Source: Gayadomonas joobiniege G7
GTDB taxonomy: Bacteria; Pseudomonadota; Gammaproteobacteria; Enterobacterales; Alteromonadaceae
Assembly: GCF_000300815.1 (NCBI RefSeq)
Contig: NZ_AMRX01000003.1
Span: 186,001 to 250,000, forward strand
Direction: 5' to 3'
DNA: 64,000 nt
The translations under genes were made by a program, and so were the position numbers. This document shows positions 17,683-26,116 of this stretch, piece after piece (the stretch's first letter is position 1; every line of letters begins with the position of its first letter). Below the pieces are notes generated by a model. The model was not told where the DNA came from and did not search any database. It saw only the letters and a list, made by a program, of their open reading frames with translations.

Positions 17683-17715
17683 AATACAAAAATAGCCAGG
17701 CTAAGCTGGCTATTT
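17683..17715 (-). terminator. rpoH: Rho-independent terminator of rpoH
   Basis: A ten-base perfect stem AAATAGCCAG / CTGGCTATTT (17690-17699 and 17706-17715) with a six-base loop. It is followed on the minus strand by a T-rich tail. It lies between the rpoH stop and the YkgJ start, so rpoH is insulated from the purT group. Confidence 0.8.
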
Positions 17716-17740
17716 AATTTATGCTGGATACTCGGACGAC

Positions 17741-18601
17741 TTAAAGTTCGCCCATCGCATTACGAAGTTTTTTCATTGCATTCGCTTCTAGCTGACGAAC
17801 ACGCTCCGCTGAAACGCTATATTTTTGCGCTAATTCTTGCAAAGTGATTTTATTGCCATCGTCTAACCAGCGAGCTCGGATGATGTCTTGACTGCGCTCA
17901 TCCAAAGTTGCAATGGCGTTTAATAAACGCTTGTTTGCGTGGTTTTCCCACTGATTATTTTCTACCGATACCGCAACATCAGAGTGGCTGTCTTCCAAAA
18001 ATTGCGCCGGGGCAAAGTTGCTAGAGTCATCATCGTCATTGCCTAAATCAAAAGCTTGATCCTGGTTGCTCATGCGATTTTCCATCTCTAATACTTCACG
18101 ACGAGAGACACCTAAATCATCAGCAACTCGATCAACTTCCGAGTTATTAAACCAACCTAAACGCTTCTTGGACTTACGCAAGTTAAAAAACAATTTACGC
18201 TGGGCTTTAGTGGTCGCAACTTTAACAATGCGCCAATTTTTTAAAACATATTCATGAATTTCGGCTTTGATCCAATGCACTGCAAAAGAAACCAAACGCA
18301 CACCGACAGTTGGATCAAAACGCCTAACCGCTTTCATTAATCCAACGTTACCTTCTTGAATTAAATCGGCTTGCGGTAAACCATATCCTGCGTAACTTTT
18401 AGCAATGTGAACCACAAATCTTAGATGCGACATAATTAATTGCTGTGCCGCTTCTAGGTCGCCTTCGTTTACAAGACGTTCAGCTAAGCTTTTTTCTTGT
18501 TCCGCTGTTAATACCGGAATACTGTTGACTGACTGTATATAGGCATCAAGGCTACCCGTTTGTGGGACTAGCATAAGTTGTGTTGATGCTGTAGTGGCCA
18601 T
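17741..18601 (-). CDS. rpoH: RNA polymerase heat-shock sigma factor sigma-32
   Basis: A 286-residue sigma-70 family protein (E. coli RpoH is 284). Region 2 contains [31 protein letters not shown] and [26 protein letters not shown]. The diagnostic RpoH box QRKLFFNLR follows directly. Region 4 ends with [28 protein letters not shown]. It directs RNA polymerase to heat-shock promoters such as the one found here before ibpA. It has TGGAG before the ATG, a sigma-70 type promoter upstream and a strong terminator downstream, so it is a single-gene unit. In most relatives rpoH directly follows ftsX; here ftsX is about 40 kb away. Confidence 0.97.
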   Translation of the reverse strand: MATTASTQLMLVPQTGSLDAYIQSVNSIPVLTAEQEKSLAERLVNEGDLEAAQQLIMSHLRFVVHIAKSYAGYGLPQADLIQEGNVGLMKAVRRFDPTVGVRLVSFAVHWIKAEIHEYVLKNWRIVKVATTKAQRKLFFNLRKSKKRLGWFNNSEVDRVADDLGVSRREVLEMENRMSNQDQAFDLGNDDDDSSNFAPAQFLEDSHSDVAVSVENNQWENHANKRLLNAIATLDERSQDIIRARWLDDGNKITLQELAQKYSVSAERVRQLEANAMKKLRNAMGEL

Positions 18602-18642
18602 GTTTAACTCCAGTTGTGCTATATGTTGCTTATCCGTTGGTT

Positions 18643-18671
18643 ATTTTATCACTGCTGATAACGCAGCTCAA
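18643..18671 (-). promoter_or_regulatory. rpoH: Sigma-70 type promoter of rpoH
   Basis: Minus-strand TTGAGC (18671-18666), a 17-base spacer, then TAAAAT (18648-18643), about 40 bases before the rpoH start. A dyad TTATCA-GCAG-TGATAA (18661-18646) overlaps the spacer and -10 element and could be an operator. Confidence 0.55.
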
Positions 18672-18837
18672 TTACCTGAATATTGACTTTTACTTATTGA
18701 GTCTCAAAAGTCAAATAAGTTCAAGCAATAAATAGAACCTAGCTGCCTGATTGACGAAAATTCGTGCGTTTATTTGCATTTTTATTAACGTCAGCGGCCA
18801 CCAATTCGATCAGTTAGTGGCACGCTATTTTTATCTA

Positions 18838-20718
18838 TCAATTTTCAAAATAGGTATAACCTTCCAAGCCATTTTTTAATAATAGATATAAAGCGTCTTT
18901 TTGCTCGTCAGTTAACTGACTTGCAGCTAAATGCTGCTGGTACATTTCTAATAAGCTGTTTTTCTGAAAATGCACGGTCGCTAATACGGACTCTGCGGTA
19001 TCGCCGTGTAAAATCCGGTTGATTTTCAACTGTCCTCGAGCGTTAAACTCTATATGTGCTGAATCCGTATCGCCGAACAAATTATGCATATCGCCTAAAA
19101 TTTCTTGATAAGCACCTAACATAAACATGCCTAAATAATAAGGTGTTTCGGGACGGTAAGGCGGCACAGGCAGGCTAGTTTCGGTACCCATGCCGTCGGC
19201 ATACTGTTTAATCTGACCATCTGAGTCACAGGTAATGTCTTGGATAATCGCTCTTTGTGTCAGTGGCTGGTCAAGTTGACTCAGTGGCAGGACCGGAAAG
19301 ATCTGCTGAATTCCCCAAGCGTCAGGCAACGACTGAAATAAACTGAAGTTTGCAAACATTTTTATTGCCAGTTTTTCGTCAAGTTCATCTTTGATAAGGC
19401 GATGAGCACGGGCTTTATTGTCAAGCTGTTGTCTGACCAAAGCAAGGACCGAAAAGTATAATCCCTCAAGTTCGGCCCAATGAGACAATGAGTATAAACC
19501 TAAGGTAAACTTTTGCTGTGCTTCGCTAAAATAATGCACAGCGTCATGATAAACCTCTAACGCATTACGTGGTGATAAATGATTGACTAGTGCGGCCATT
19601 TCTTGCGTTTCACTGGGGGCGTCGGCCGCTAATTTAAATGGCGGTAGTTTTTGTGTCGGGGCTTCTTGATCAATAAGGTTCGTAATCAAAACAGCATGGT
19701 GTGCGGTCATCGCTCGGCCAGATTCGGTGATAATGTCTGGGTGTGGCAGTTGGTATTGTTGGCAAACTTCGTTTAAACCTGCCACTATATTGCGTGCATA
19801 CTCATGCATATCGTAGTTTGTAGAACAATGACTACGAGAGCCACTGCCCTCATAATCAACACCGAGACCACCACCGACATCCACCAAATTGATCGGGACC
19901 TGCATCAGCCTAAGCTCAGCGTAATAGCGAGCGCATTCGCGAATTGCAATCTGAATATCGCGGATATTGGCAATTTGAGATCCGATGTGAAAATGGACCA
20001 TGTTAAAATAAGCCAGTTTGTCGGCTTTTTTAATCAGTTCAATCGCCTGTAACAATTGCTCAGCGGTTAACCCAAATTTACCTTTTTCGCCACCTGAGTT
20101 TTGCCAACGCCCACGGCCAGTTGAATTCAAGCGGATCCGGATGCCAATAATAGGGCAGGCTTGCATTTGTTCACTGGCGGCTAACAAAAGTTTTAGTTCA
20201 GATACCTTTTCGATGACGACATGCACTTGATGTCCCATCTGCTGACCAGCGATCGCAAGTTGTAAAAATTCTAAATCTTTATAACCGTTGCAAACAATGG
20301 TCAGTTTTTTGGTACTACTACCTAAGATGGCTAATAACTCAGCTTTACTACCTGCCTCTAACCCTAATTCGACAGGGCTGGTTAACAACTGCTCAACGAC
20401 ACTGTGCTGCTGATTCACCTTTATCGGGTAAACGGGTGTATAGCAGCCTTGGTAGTGATGTTGTTTGATGGCATGTTCAAATGCATTGTGTAAATTGACA
20501 ACACGATCGCTCAGTATGTCGGTGAAACGTAATAAAACAGGTAAACGTAAACCAGCTTCTTGCAAAGATTGAATGATTTGAGTAAAAGGTACTTGTTGCG
20601 CTGGTTGACCTTTGGGTTGGGCCACTACCTCTCCGTGCTGGTTTATATCAAAATAACCATCGCTCCAGTTATTGATATTATAAATCTGCTTGGCGTGTTC
20701 GGTATTTTTTACTGACAT
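18838..20718 (-). CDS. speA: Biosynthetic arginine decarboxylase
   Basis: A 626-residue PLP enzyme of the fold III (alanine racemase-like barrel) type that converts arginine to agmatine, the first step of a putrescine route. Landmarks are TPVYPIKVNQQHSVVEQL (PLP-lysine region), LEAGSKAEL, RIRLNSTGRGRWQNSGGEKGKFGLT, FHIGSQI, VDVGGGLGVDYEGS, ESGRAMTAHH, and near the C-terminus TCDSDGQI and GAYQEILGDMHNLFGD. The length fits the bacterial SpeA family (about 630). No agmatinase (speB) is adjacent, so the next step is encoded elsewhere. It stands as a single gene. Confidence 0.96.
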   Translation of the reverse strand: MSVKNTEHAKQIYNINNWSDGYFDINQHGEVVAQPKGQPAQQVPFTQIIQSLQEAGLRLPVLLRFTDILSDRVVNLHNAFEHAIKQHHYQGCYTPVYPIKVNQQHSVVEQLLTSPVELGLEAGSKAELLAILGSSTKKLTIVCNGYKDLEFLQLAIAGQQMGHQVHVVIEKVSELKLLLAASEQMQACPIIGIRIRLNSTGRGRWQNSGGEKGKFGLTAEQLLQAIELIKKADKLAYFNMVHFHIGSQIANIRDIQIAIRECARYYAELRLMQVPINLVDVGGGLGVDYEGSGSRSHCSTNYDMHEYARNIVAGLNEVCQQYQLPHPDIITESGRAMTAHHAVLITNLIDQEAPTQKLPPFKLAADAPSETQEMAALVNHLSPRNALEVYHDAVHYFSEAQQKFTLGLYSLSHWAELEGLYFSVLALVRQQLDNKARAHRLIKDELDEKLAIKMFANFSLFQSLPDAWGIQQIFPVLPLSQLDQPLTQRAIIQDITCDSDGQIKQYADGMGTETSLPVPPYRPETPYYLGMFMLGAYQEILGDMHNLFGDTDSAHIEFNARGQLKINRILHGDTAESVLATVHFQKNSLLEMYQQHLAASQLTDEQKDALYLLLKNGLEGYTYFEN

Positions 20719-20799
20719 ACAAAATTAGACCCAAAAAAAGTCGCCTAGTGTAAAGCGATTTATCTTATATCGCTATATTTTTTGTACGCTTGTTGTTAG

Positions 20800-21963
20800 T
20801 TATTGATTCGTTGCTAGGCTGATTAACCTTTGAGCTAGTCTGATTGGATCATAATAAGGAATTGAGGATTCACTAATCAAAGGGTAATTTAATAATTGTA
20901 CGCCTTGGGATTCAACTTGGGTGAGTCGCTCATTAGACATATTTAGCATGTGATCTTTATCTAACAAAACAAAATTTAATAAGTCATTTGAGTGTGTTTG
21001 TTCGCCACAATCACGCCGTAAATAATTTAATAAAGTTGCAACACAATCAGGTAAACGTAAGCCAATTTGTTCAGGATCTTCGCTTAGGTTGGGAATATAC
21101 ACCTTATTACAACGTGCATTCGCGACCGCTTTACCTATCCCGCTGGGCAATAAATTAGCTATGATACTTGAATAAAAACTGCCGGGCGGAAAACAAATTA
21201 AATCGGCTTGCTCAATGGCTTGAAGGATATGATGGGCAGCATTAAAGCTGTGTGTGATCGAGCCACTCGCAGCATCTGCTAAATAAATATTGTAGATTTT
21301 TTCGTTTAATGGCGCGACTTCTTTCCCGGTTAAGTTATGCTGCCCATGTATGACGGAGCCACCAGCCATTTCGGCAATTAGATCATAATAACCATCTAAG
21401 CTAGGTAAAATATTGCCCCGTAATTTTAGCAGCCGACTAAAAATATTTATTGTCGGTTGCAGTTGTTTGTTCGTTTGCAGGTAACCTGAGGTGATACAAA
21501 TATTACCAAAACTGGCGTTACGCAAATCAAATTCTGATGGTATCTGATCGATAAAATAAGCAATATAGTTGGCTAATAATATGCGATTTTCGGTTGACAG
21601 CATGGCATATACAGGGTGTTGCGGGGCTGCCATTTTAAAAAAATCTTGTTTTAATTGTGCGGGATTGGCTTGGCGGGCAAATCTTAGCCCTAAAATTTTT
21701 TTTAAATGAGCAACTTCGCTATCTCTATCATCTGCCAGTGCTAACAAGCGATTGCGTATATCGCCAACGGCAGGCATATTAAATACGCGCCGTAATTGCG
21801 CTGAACATCCGCCAGAGTCAAATGTAGTAATGATATGAGTACTGTTAGGCGCAAAATGTTTGAGCGCATAACTGAACTCCGCCAACGCTGACCCACCGCT
21901 AAAAAATAAAATTTTAGCCGAGCTCTGGCTGGGGTTGGGATATTGCTGATATAGGTCCTTCAT
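20800..21963 (-). CDS. CofD/YvcK-like protein, GAK-type subfamily
   Basis: A 387-residue protein from ATG 21963 (an in-frame TTG lies at 21969). The Rossmann-type CofD/YvcK fold is suggested by ILFFSGGSALAEF near the start, the TTFDSGGCSAQLRRVF loop, VGDIRNRLLALAD, GNICITSGYL, AGGSVIHGQHNLTGKE and LICFPPGSFYSSIIANLLPSGIG. The fold includes F420 2-phospho-L-lactate transferase and YvcK-type UDP-sugar-binding proteins. The sequence looks closest to the CofD-like member of so-called GAK gene sets, but no HprK-like kinase or ATP-grasp partner is in sight. Its role is unknown. It diverges from proB. Confidence 0.7.
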   Translation of the reverse strand: MKDLYQQYPNPSQSSAKILFFSGGSALAEFSYALKHFAPNSTHIITTFDSGGCSAQLRRVFNMPAVGDIRNRLLALADDRDSEVAHLKKILGLRFARQANPAQLKQDFFKMAAPQHPVYAMLSTENRILLANYIAYFIDQIPSEFDLRNASFGNICITSGYLQTNKQLQPTINIFSRLLKLRGNILPSLDGYYDLIAEMAGGSVIHGQHNLTGKEVAPLNEKIYNIYLADAASGSITHSFNAAHHILQAIEQADLICFPPGSFYSSIIANLLPSGIGKAVANARCNKVYIPNLSEDPEQIGLRLPDCVATLLNYLRRDCGEQTHSNDLLNFVLLDKDHMLNMSNERLTQVESQGVQLLNYPLISESSIPYYDPIRLAQRLISLATNQ

Positions 21964-22083
21964 GCCCAATAAACTCTTTTAAGCTGTAATTAAAGTTGCG
22001 CCACGCTAAATGAGCATAATAACAGCAAGTGTTTTAAAAGGTAAACTGGCATTTTCAATTACTGCAACTTATCTCATATTGGG

Positions 22084-22089
22084 TATAAT
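22084..22089 (+). promoter_or_regulatory. proB: Probable -10 element of the proBA promoter
   Basis: A perfect TATAAT 33 bases before the proB ATG. A CTGCAA hexamer in about the right place upstream is a weak -35. Confidence 0.45.
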
Positions 22090-22121
22090 ATGTGCTTTAC
22101 ATTGCAGCAGACAGGAATTAA

Positions 22122-23222
22122 ATGAATTTATTTGGCTGGCAACGGGCGGTAATCAAAGTGGGCAGTGCGCTGATAGCACCAGAAGGCGGTCCTTGCAGCG
22201 GACAATATTTACTTTCAATCGCTCGATATATCAATGAGTGTCGACGACTTAATCGCGAAGTTGTTTTAGTTTCCAGCGGTAGTGTTGCTGCAGGTAGAAG
22301 TTTAATCGCGCATGGTGAAATTCCATCCATTGCCGAAAAACAGGCGATGGCTGCAGTAGGCCAGACAAAAATGATGGCGAACTGGTCGCGTTTTTTTGAT
22401 TTTCCTTGTGCGCAAATTTTATTGACTCATGAAGACCTAGCTGACCGTCGCCGTTACGTCAACATTAAAAACACCATACGCGAGTTATTGAATAATGGTA
22501 TTTTACCCATAGTTAATGAAAATGATTCTGTTGCGACGCAAGAATTAAAAGTAGGTGACAACGACAATTTAGCCGCTTTAGTCGCGCAAGTTTCAGATGC
22601 AGATCTCTTGATGATATGCAGCGATATTGACGGTTTATATACGGCTGATCCGCGTACTCACGCTGATGCCGAGTTGATTCCTCATATTAAAAAGATAACG
22701 CCACAAATATATGCGTTAGCCGGTGGTACCACGAATAAAATTGCCACAGGTGGGATGCGAACCAAAATAGAAGCGGCTGAAAAAGCGACATTAAATGGTA
22801 TTCACACGTTAATTGTGAATGGTCGTAACGGCCAGGTTTTTGATCGTTTATTGCAAAATGAACTGCTTGGCAGTTGGTTTGAACGTCAAGCAAGTCCAAA
22901 AAAAGCGCGCAAATACTGGTTGCAGCATACGCTGAAATCGCATGGTGAAATCCAAGTTGATCTGGGGGCTCAAGCGGCGTTAAGTAAAAAAGGTGCGTCT
23001 TTGTTGTCAATAGGCATTCAAGCCGTTCGTGGCAAATTTAATAAAGGCGATGCGGTGTTAGTATGCGCGCCCGACGGCACCCCTTTGGGCAAGGGCATCA
23101 GTCAGTATAGCGCGTTAGAACTCGCAAAAATAAAAGGTATTCAAAGTCGCCAGATAGCCGACATTTTGGGGTATTGTCCGAGTGACGTGGTCATTCATAG
23201 AGATGATCTTGTGTTAATTTAA
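22122..23222 (+). CDS. proB: Glutamate 5-kinase
   Basis: A 366-residue enzyme that phosphorylates glutamate in the first step of proline synthesis. The amino-acid kinase domain (about 1-260) has VIKVGSALI at the start, VLVSSGSVAAG, IPIVNENDSVA-like PIVNENDSV, KVGDNDNLAALVA, DIDGLYTADPR and GTGGM-type IATGGMRTKIEAA. The C-terminal PUA domain (about 275-366) has SLLSIGIQAVRGKFNKGD. It is normally feedback-inhibited by proline. proA begins 11 bases downstream, so the two form an operon. Confidence 0.96.
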   Translation: MNLFGWQRAVIKVGSALIAPEGGPCSGQYLLSIARYINECRRLNREVVLVSSGSVAAGRSLIAHGEIPSIAEKQAMAAVGQTKMMANWSRFFDFPCAQILLTHEDLADRRRYVNIKNTIRELLNNGILPIVNENDSVATQELKVGDNDNLAALVAQVSDADLLMICSDIDGLYTADPRTHADAELIPHIKKITPQIYALAGGTTNKIATGGMRTKIEAAEKATLNGIHTLIVNGRNGQVFDRLLQNELLGSWFERQASPKKARKYWLQHTLKSHGEIQVDLGAQAALSKKGASLLSIGIQAVRGKFNKGDAVLVCAPDGTPLGKGISQYSALELAKIKGIQSRQIADILGYCPSDVVIHRDDLVLI

Positions 23223-23233
23223 AGGTAGGTAGC

Positions 23234-24484
23234 ATGACATTTTCAATTGCAAAAATGGCTAAAGATGCACGTAAAGCGTCGCATTCGGTGGCTAATCTAA
23301 GTACAGCAAAAAAAGACGCCGCGTTAAAAGCGATGGCGGATAAACTCATTGAAAGAACCGAATTTATTATTGAAGAAAATGAACGTGACTTAGCGGCAGG
23401 CCGTGAAAACGGGTTAACTGACGCTATGATAGATCGGCTTAGATTAACACCGCACCGAATTCAAGAATTAGCCAACGCTTTGATAGAAGTGATCAACTTA
23501 ACCGATCCCGTTGGTAGCATTTCGGATATGAAAGTACGACCTAATGGCATGCGTGTTGGCCGTATGCGTATTCCGTTGGGCGTGATTGCAATGATCTATG
23601 AAGCACGTCCGAATGTAACTGCTGAAGCTGCAGCTTTATGTTTAAAGTCGGGCAACGCTGTGATTTTGCGGGGTGGAAAAGAAGCATTGCATTCTAATTT
23701 AGTGATCGCTGAATGTTTACACGAAGCATTGTTAGAACAGAACATAGATCCTAATGCAATTTCAGTTGTTCCAGACCCAGATCGAGCTGTGATGAACGAA
23801 TTAATGACACTAAGCGAAGATATTGATCTGATTATTCCACGGGGTGGTGAAGGTTTGATTCGTTTTGTCACTGAAAATAGCCGTATTCCTGTGATTCAGC
23901 ACTTTAAAGGCGTCTGCCATCTATATGTTGATCAATTTGCCGATCTTCAGGTTGCTATGAACTTGCTTATTAATGGAAAAACTCAGCGAACAGGGGTCTG
24001 TAACGCGCTCGAAACTTTATTGGTAGACGCCCAAGTTGCGGCAGAGTTTTTGCCGGCGGTAAACCAAATGGCATTAGAAAAAGGTGTTAAAATCCATGCT
24101 TGTGAAAACAGTATTAGCTATTTTGAGCAAGCGGTGCCAGCCACTGAAGCGGATTGGGAGGCTGAGTATTTAGCGTTAGAAATCGCAGTTAAAGTAGTAA
24201 ACAGCTTTGATGATGCTATCAGCCACTTAGAACAATATAGCTCGGGCCACACCGAAGTGATCTGTAGCCAAGACTATAGCCGTGCAAACGAGTTCATCCG
24301 TCGGGTCAATAGTGCTGTGGTTATGGTTAACGCCTCATCTCGTTTTTCTGATGGCGGTCAATTAGGTTTAGGGGCAGAAATAGGTATTTCAACTTCTAAG
24401 CTGCACGCATATGGTCCTATGGGTTTAGAAAGTTTAACGACTCAAAAGTTTATTGTGATGGGTGATGGGCAAGTTAGATCTTGA
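23234..24484 (+). CDS. proA: Gamma-glutamyl phosphate reductase
   Basis: A 416-residue NADPH-dependent enzyme that reduces glutamyl phosphate to glutamate semialdehyde, the second proline step, probably in complex with ProB. It shows the aldehyde-dehydrogenase fold with PLGVIAMIYEARPNVTAEAAALCLKSGNAVILRGGKEA, LIIPRGGEGLIRFV, the catalytic cysteine region KTQRTGVCNALETLLVD, and the C-terminal ASSRFSDGGQLGLGAEIGISTSKLHAYGPMG signature. The length fits the family. It is co-transcribed with proB. Confidence 0.97.
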   Translation: MTFSIAKMAKDARKASHSVANLSTAKKDAALKAMADKLIERTEFIIEENERDLAAGRENGLTDAMIDRLRLTPHRIQELANALIEVINLTDPVGSISDMKVRPNGMRVGRMRIPLGVIAMIYEARPNVTAEAAALCLKSGNAVILRGGKEALHSNLVIAECLHEALLEQNIDPNAISVVPDPDRAVMNELMTLSEDIDLIIPRGGEGLIRFVTENSRIPVIQHFKGVCHLYVDQFADLQVAMNLLINGKTQRTGVCNALETLLVDAQVAAEFLPAVNQMALEKGVKIHACENSISYFEQAVPATEADWEAEYLALEIAVKVVNSFDDAISHLEQYSSGHTEVICSQDYSRANEFIRRVNSAVVMVNASSRFSDGGQLGLGAEIGISTSKLHAYGPMGLESLTTQKFIVMGDGQVRS

Positions 24485-24572
24485 TTGAGTGTTAATTTAA
24501 CGTTAATATAGCGCCTCTTTTTAACAGTCTGTAGTTATTTTGTAACTGGACTGGTTTAAATGGAGGTTCTAT

Positions 24573-24833
24573 ATGGTTAATAAAATATTTTTTATAGGCT
24601 TAGGAATAACTATCTTATGTCTATCTGCCTGCAGTAAAATCACACCTGATAATTATGCCAAACTCGAAGTTGGTATGAAGTTTGCTCAAATAGTTGCAAT
24701 TCTTGGTGAACCCGTACAATGTAGCGCCTTGGATCAAGGCCGTTTTTGTTACTGGGGCGACCAGGGTACCCATATTAAAGTGGCTTTTGTTGGTGACCGA
24801 GCAACTTTGACGTCACAAAACGGATTAAAATAA
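24573..24833 (+). CDS. Small lipoprotein, DUF3862/SmpA-like
   Basis: An 86-residue lipoprotein with lipobox LSAC (Cys20). The mature part ITPDNYAKLEVGMKFAQIVAILGEP, followed by a Cys/Trp-containing FCYWGD strand, matches the small two-helix/beta-sheet domain of DUF3862/SmpA/BamE-like proteins (a VGM...V..ILG.P motif). Such proteins are usually held in the outer membrane; no specific role can be given. TGGAGG precedes the ATG by a few bases. It stands alone between proA and the next exported protein. Confidence 0.8.
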   Translation: MVNKIFFIGLGITILCLSACSKITPDNYAKLEVGMKFAQIVAILGEPVQCSALDQGRFCYWGDQGTHIKVAFVGDRATLTSQNGLK

Positions 24834-24895
24834 CTTTTTACTTTTTTTCGCGTATGCTATACCGTCGAGTTGACCCAATTTAACGGAGTATAGAC

Positions 24896-26017
24896 GTGGC
24901 TAAGATATATAGTTTCCTACTTATTTTTATTCTTTTTTGGTCCTTTCCAAGCAAGGCTCAAAGCCCTACACAAATGAGTTTAATGGCGCCTGAGCAGGCT
25001 AAAGTATTATTATTAATGTCTGAGCATAAAGTGGCTAAATGGCCTGCGTTTAAAGACATTACACAACATGCCGCCGAACAGCTTAATTTAAATTTAATGA
25101 TTGAAGAACTCGCACCAGGCGAGCAAGGGCGTTTTGCTTACATTAGCAAGTTGCAATCATTAATCCTTAGCCATCAACCTGACTATTTAATTGCCCTGTT
25201 TACCCAAGAAGTTGAAAAACAGATCATACGTTTGGCAACTGAGAATAAAGTCCATTTTGTCTCACTTGACATTGATATGCAGGACAAAAAACTAAAAAAA
25301 ATTGGTTTACCCACTCAAAACGGACGTTATTGGATTGCGCATTTAGCGCAAGACCATGAGCAAACAGGGCGCATGATAGCCGAACGTTTATTAAATCTGG
25401 CCAAACAAAATAAGCTCACTGAGCGTGAAATTGAAATGATGGCACTGGGCAGTAACAAACATGATACGGCAGGTCGACAGCGGCAAAATGGCTTGTCACA
25501 GGTAATGCAAGCAAACGAAAAAGTTTATTTAAACCCAGTGATGCATAGTAAACTTGATGTCGCAGAAGCCATTAAACAATCACAAGTTTTACTCAAAGCG
25601 AAAAAAAATATCAACCTAGTTTGGACTGCCGATGTCGCGTTAGCAAAAGGTGTATATGAAGCCAAGCGGTTGTTAAATGTTAATCCAAAGCACTTTTTAT
25701 TAGGCTCTGTGGGCTGGCAAGAACCTGCATTCGAACTGGCCGAGCAGCACCCTGGCTTTTTTTCGTTTGGTGGACAAAGCGCCTATGGCGCTTGGGCTAT
25801 GGTATTGATTCACGATCACTTTTATGCAGAACCTTTTCCAGCGAACCAGTCTACAGTAATACATCCATCTTTGAGTTTATTAAATCATCAAAATGCACAA
25901 GAAGTGAAAACATGGTTTGATAAAAAAGGATGGTTAGACACCAATTTTCGTAGTTATACCCAATCAGATAATAATTGGGTAAAAGAAAAAGGTTATAACT
26001 TTATTTTACCGCTGTAA
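24896..26017 (+). CDS. Orphan periplasmic sugar-binding-type protein
   Basis: A 373-residue exported protein (signal peptide about 1-21, ending SKA) that starts with GTG, preceded by GGAG at nine bases. The mature domain looks like a type I periplasmic-binding fold (LacI/RbsB/YtfQ-like): KVLLLMSEH..WPAFKDITQHAAEQLNL, LILSHQPDYLIAL, VHFVSLDID, QDHEQTGRMIAERLL, IEMMALGSNKHDTAGRQRQNGLSQVM and INLVWTADVALAKGVYEA. There is no permease, ATPase or sensor kinase beside it. It may feed an unlinked transporter or act as the sensory partner of a histidine kinase, chemoreceptor or cyclase. The ligand is unknown. Confidence 0.7.
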   Translation: MAKIYSFLLIFILFWSFPSKAQSPTQMSLMAPEQAKVLLLMSEHKVAKWPAFKDITQHAAEQLNLNLMIEELAPGEQGRFAYISKLQSLILSHQPDYLIALFTQEVEKQIIRLATENKVHFVSLDIDMQDKKLKKIGLPTQNGRYWIAHLAQDHEQTGRMIAERLLNLAKQNKLTEREIEMMALGSNKHDTAGRQRQNGLSQVMQANEKVYLNPVMHSKLDVAEAIKQSQVLLKAKKNINLVWTADVALAKGVYEAKRLLNVNPKHFLLGSVGWQEPAFELAEQHPGFFSFGGQSAYGAWAMVLIHDHFYAEPFPANQSTVIHPSLSLLNHQNAQEVKTWFDKKGWLDTNFRSYTQSDNNWVKEKGYNFILPL

Positions 26018-26116
26018 TTTAAACAGCATTGTTGGGCGGGCTTGTAAATTCCTCGTGCGCCCAAATATCTGCTATTACGCTATTTGCGCAAAACAAAATT
26101 TTTCAAAAGGATACCC

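Noticed and set aside
20800-24484. GAK system around the CofD-like gene
   Set aside because: No HprK-like kinase, ATP-grasp protein or other GAK component is present; neighbours are speA and proBA.
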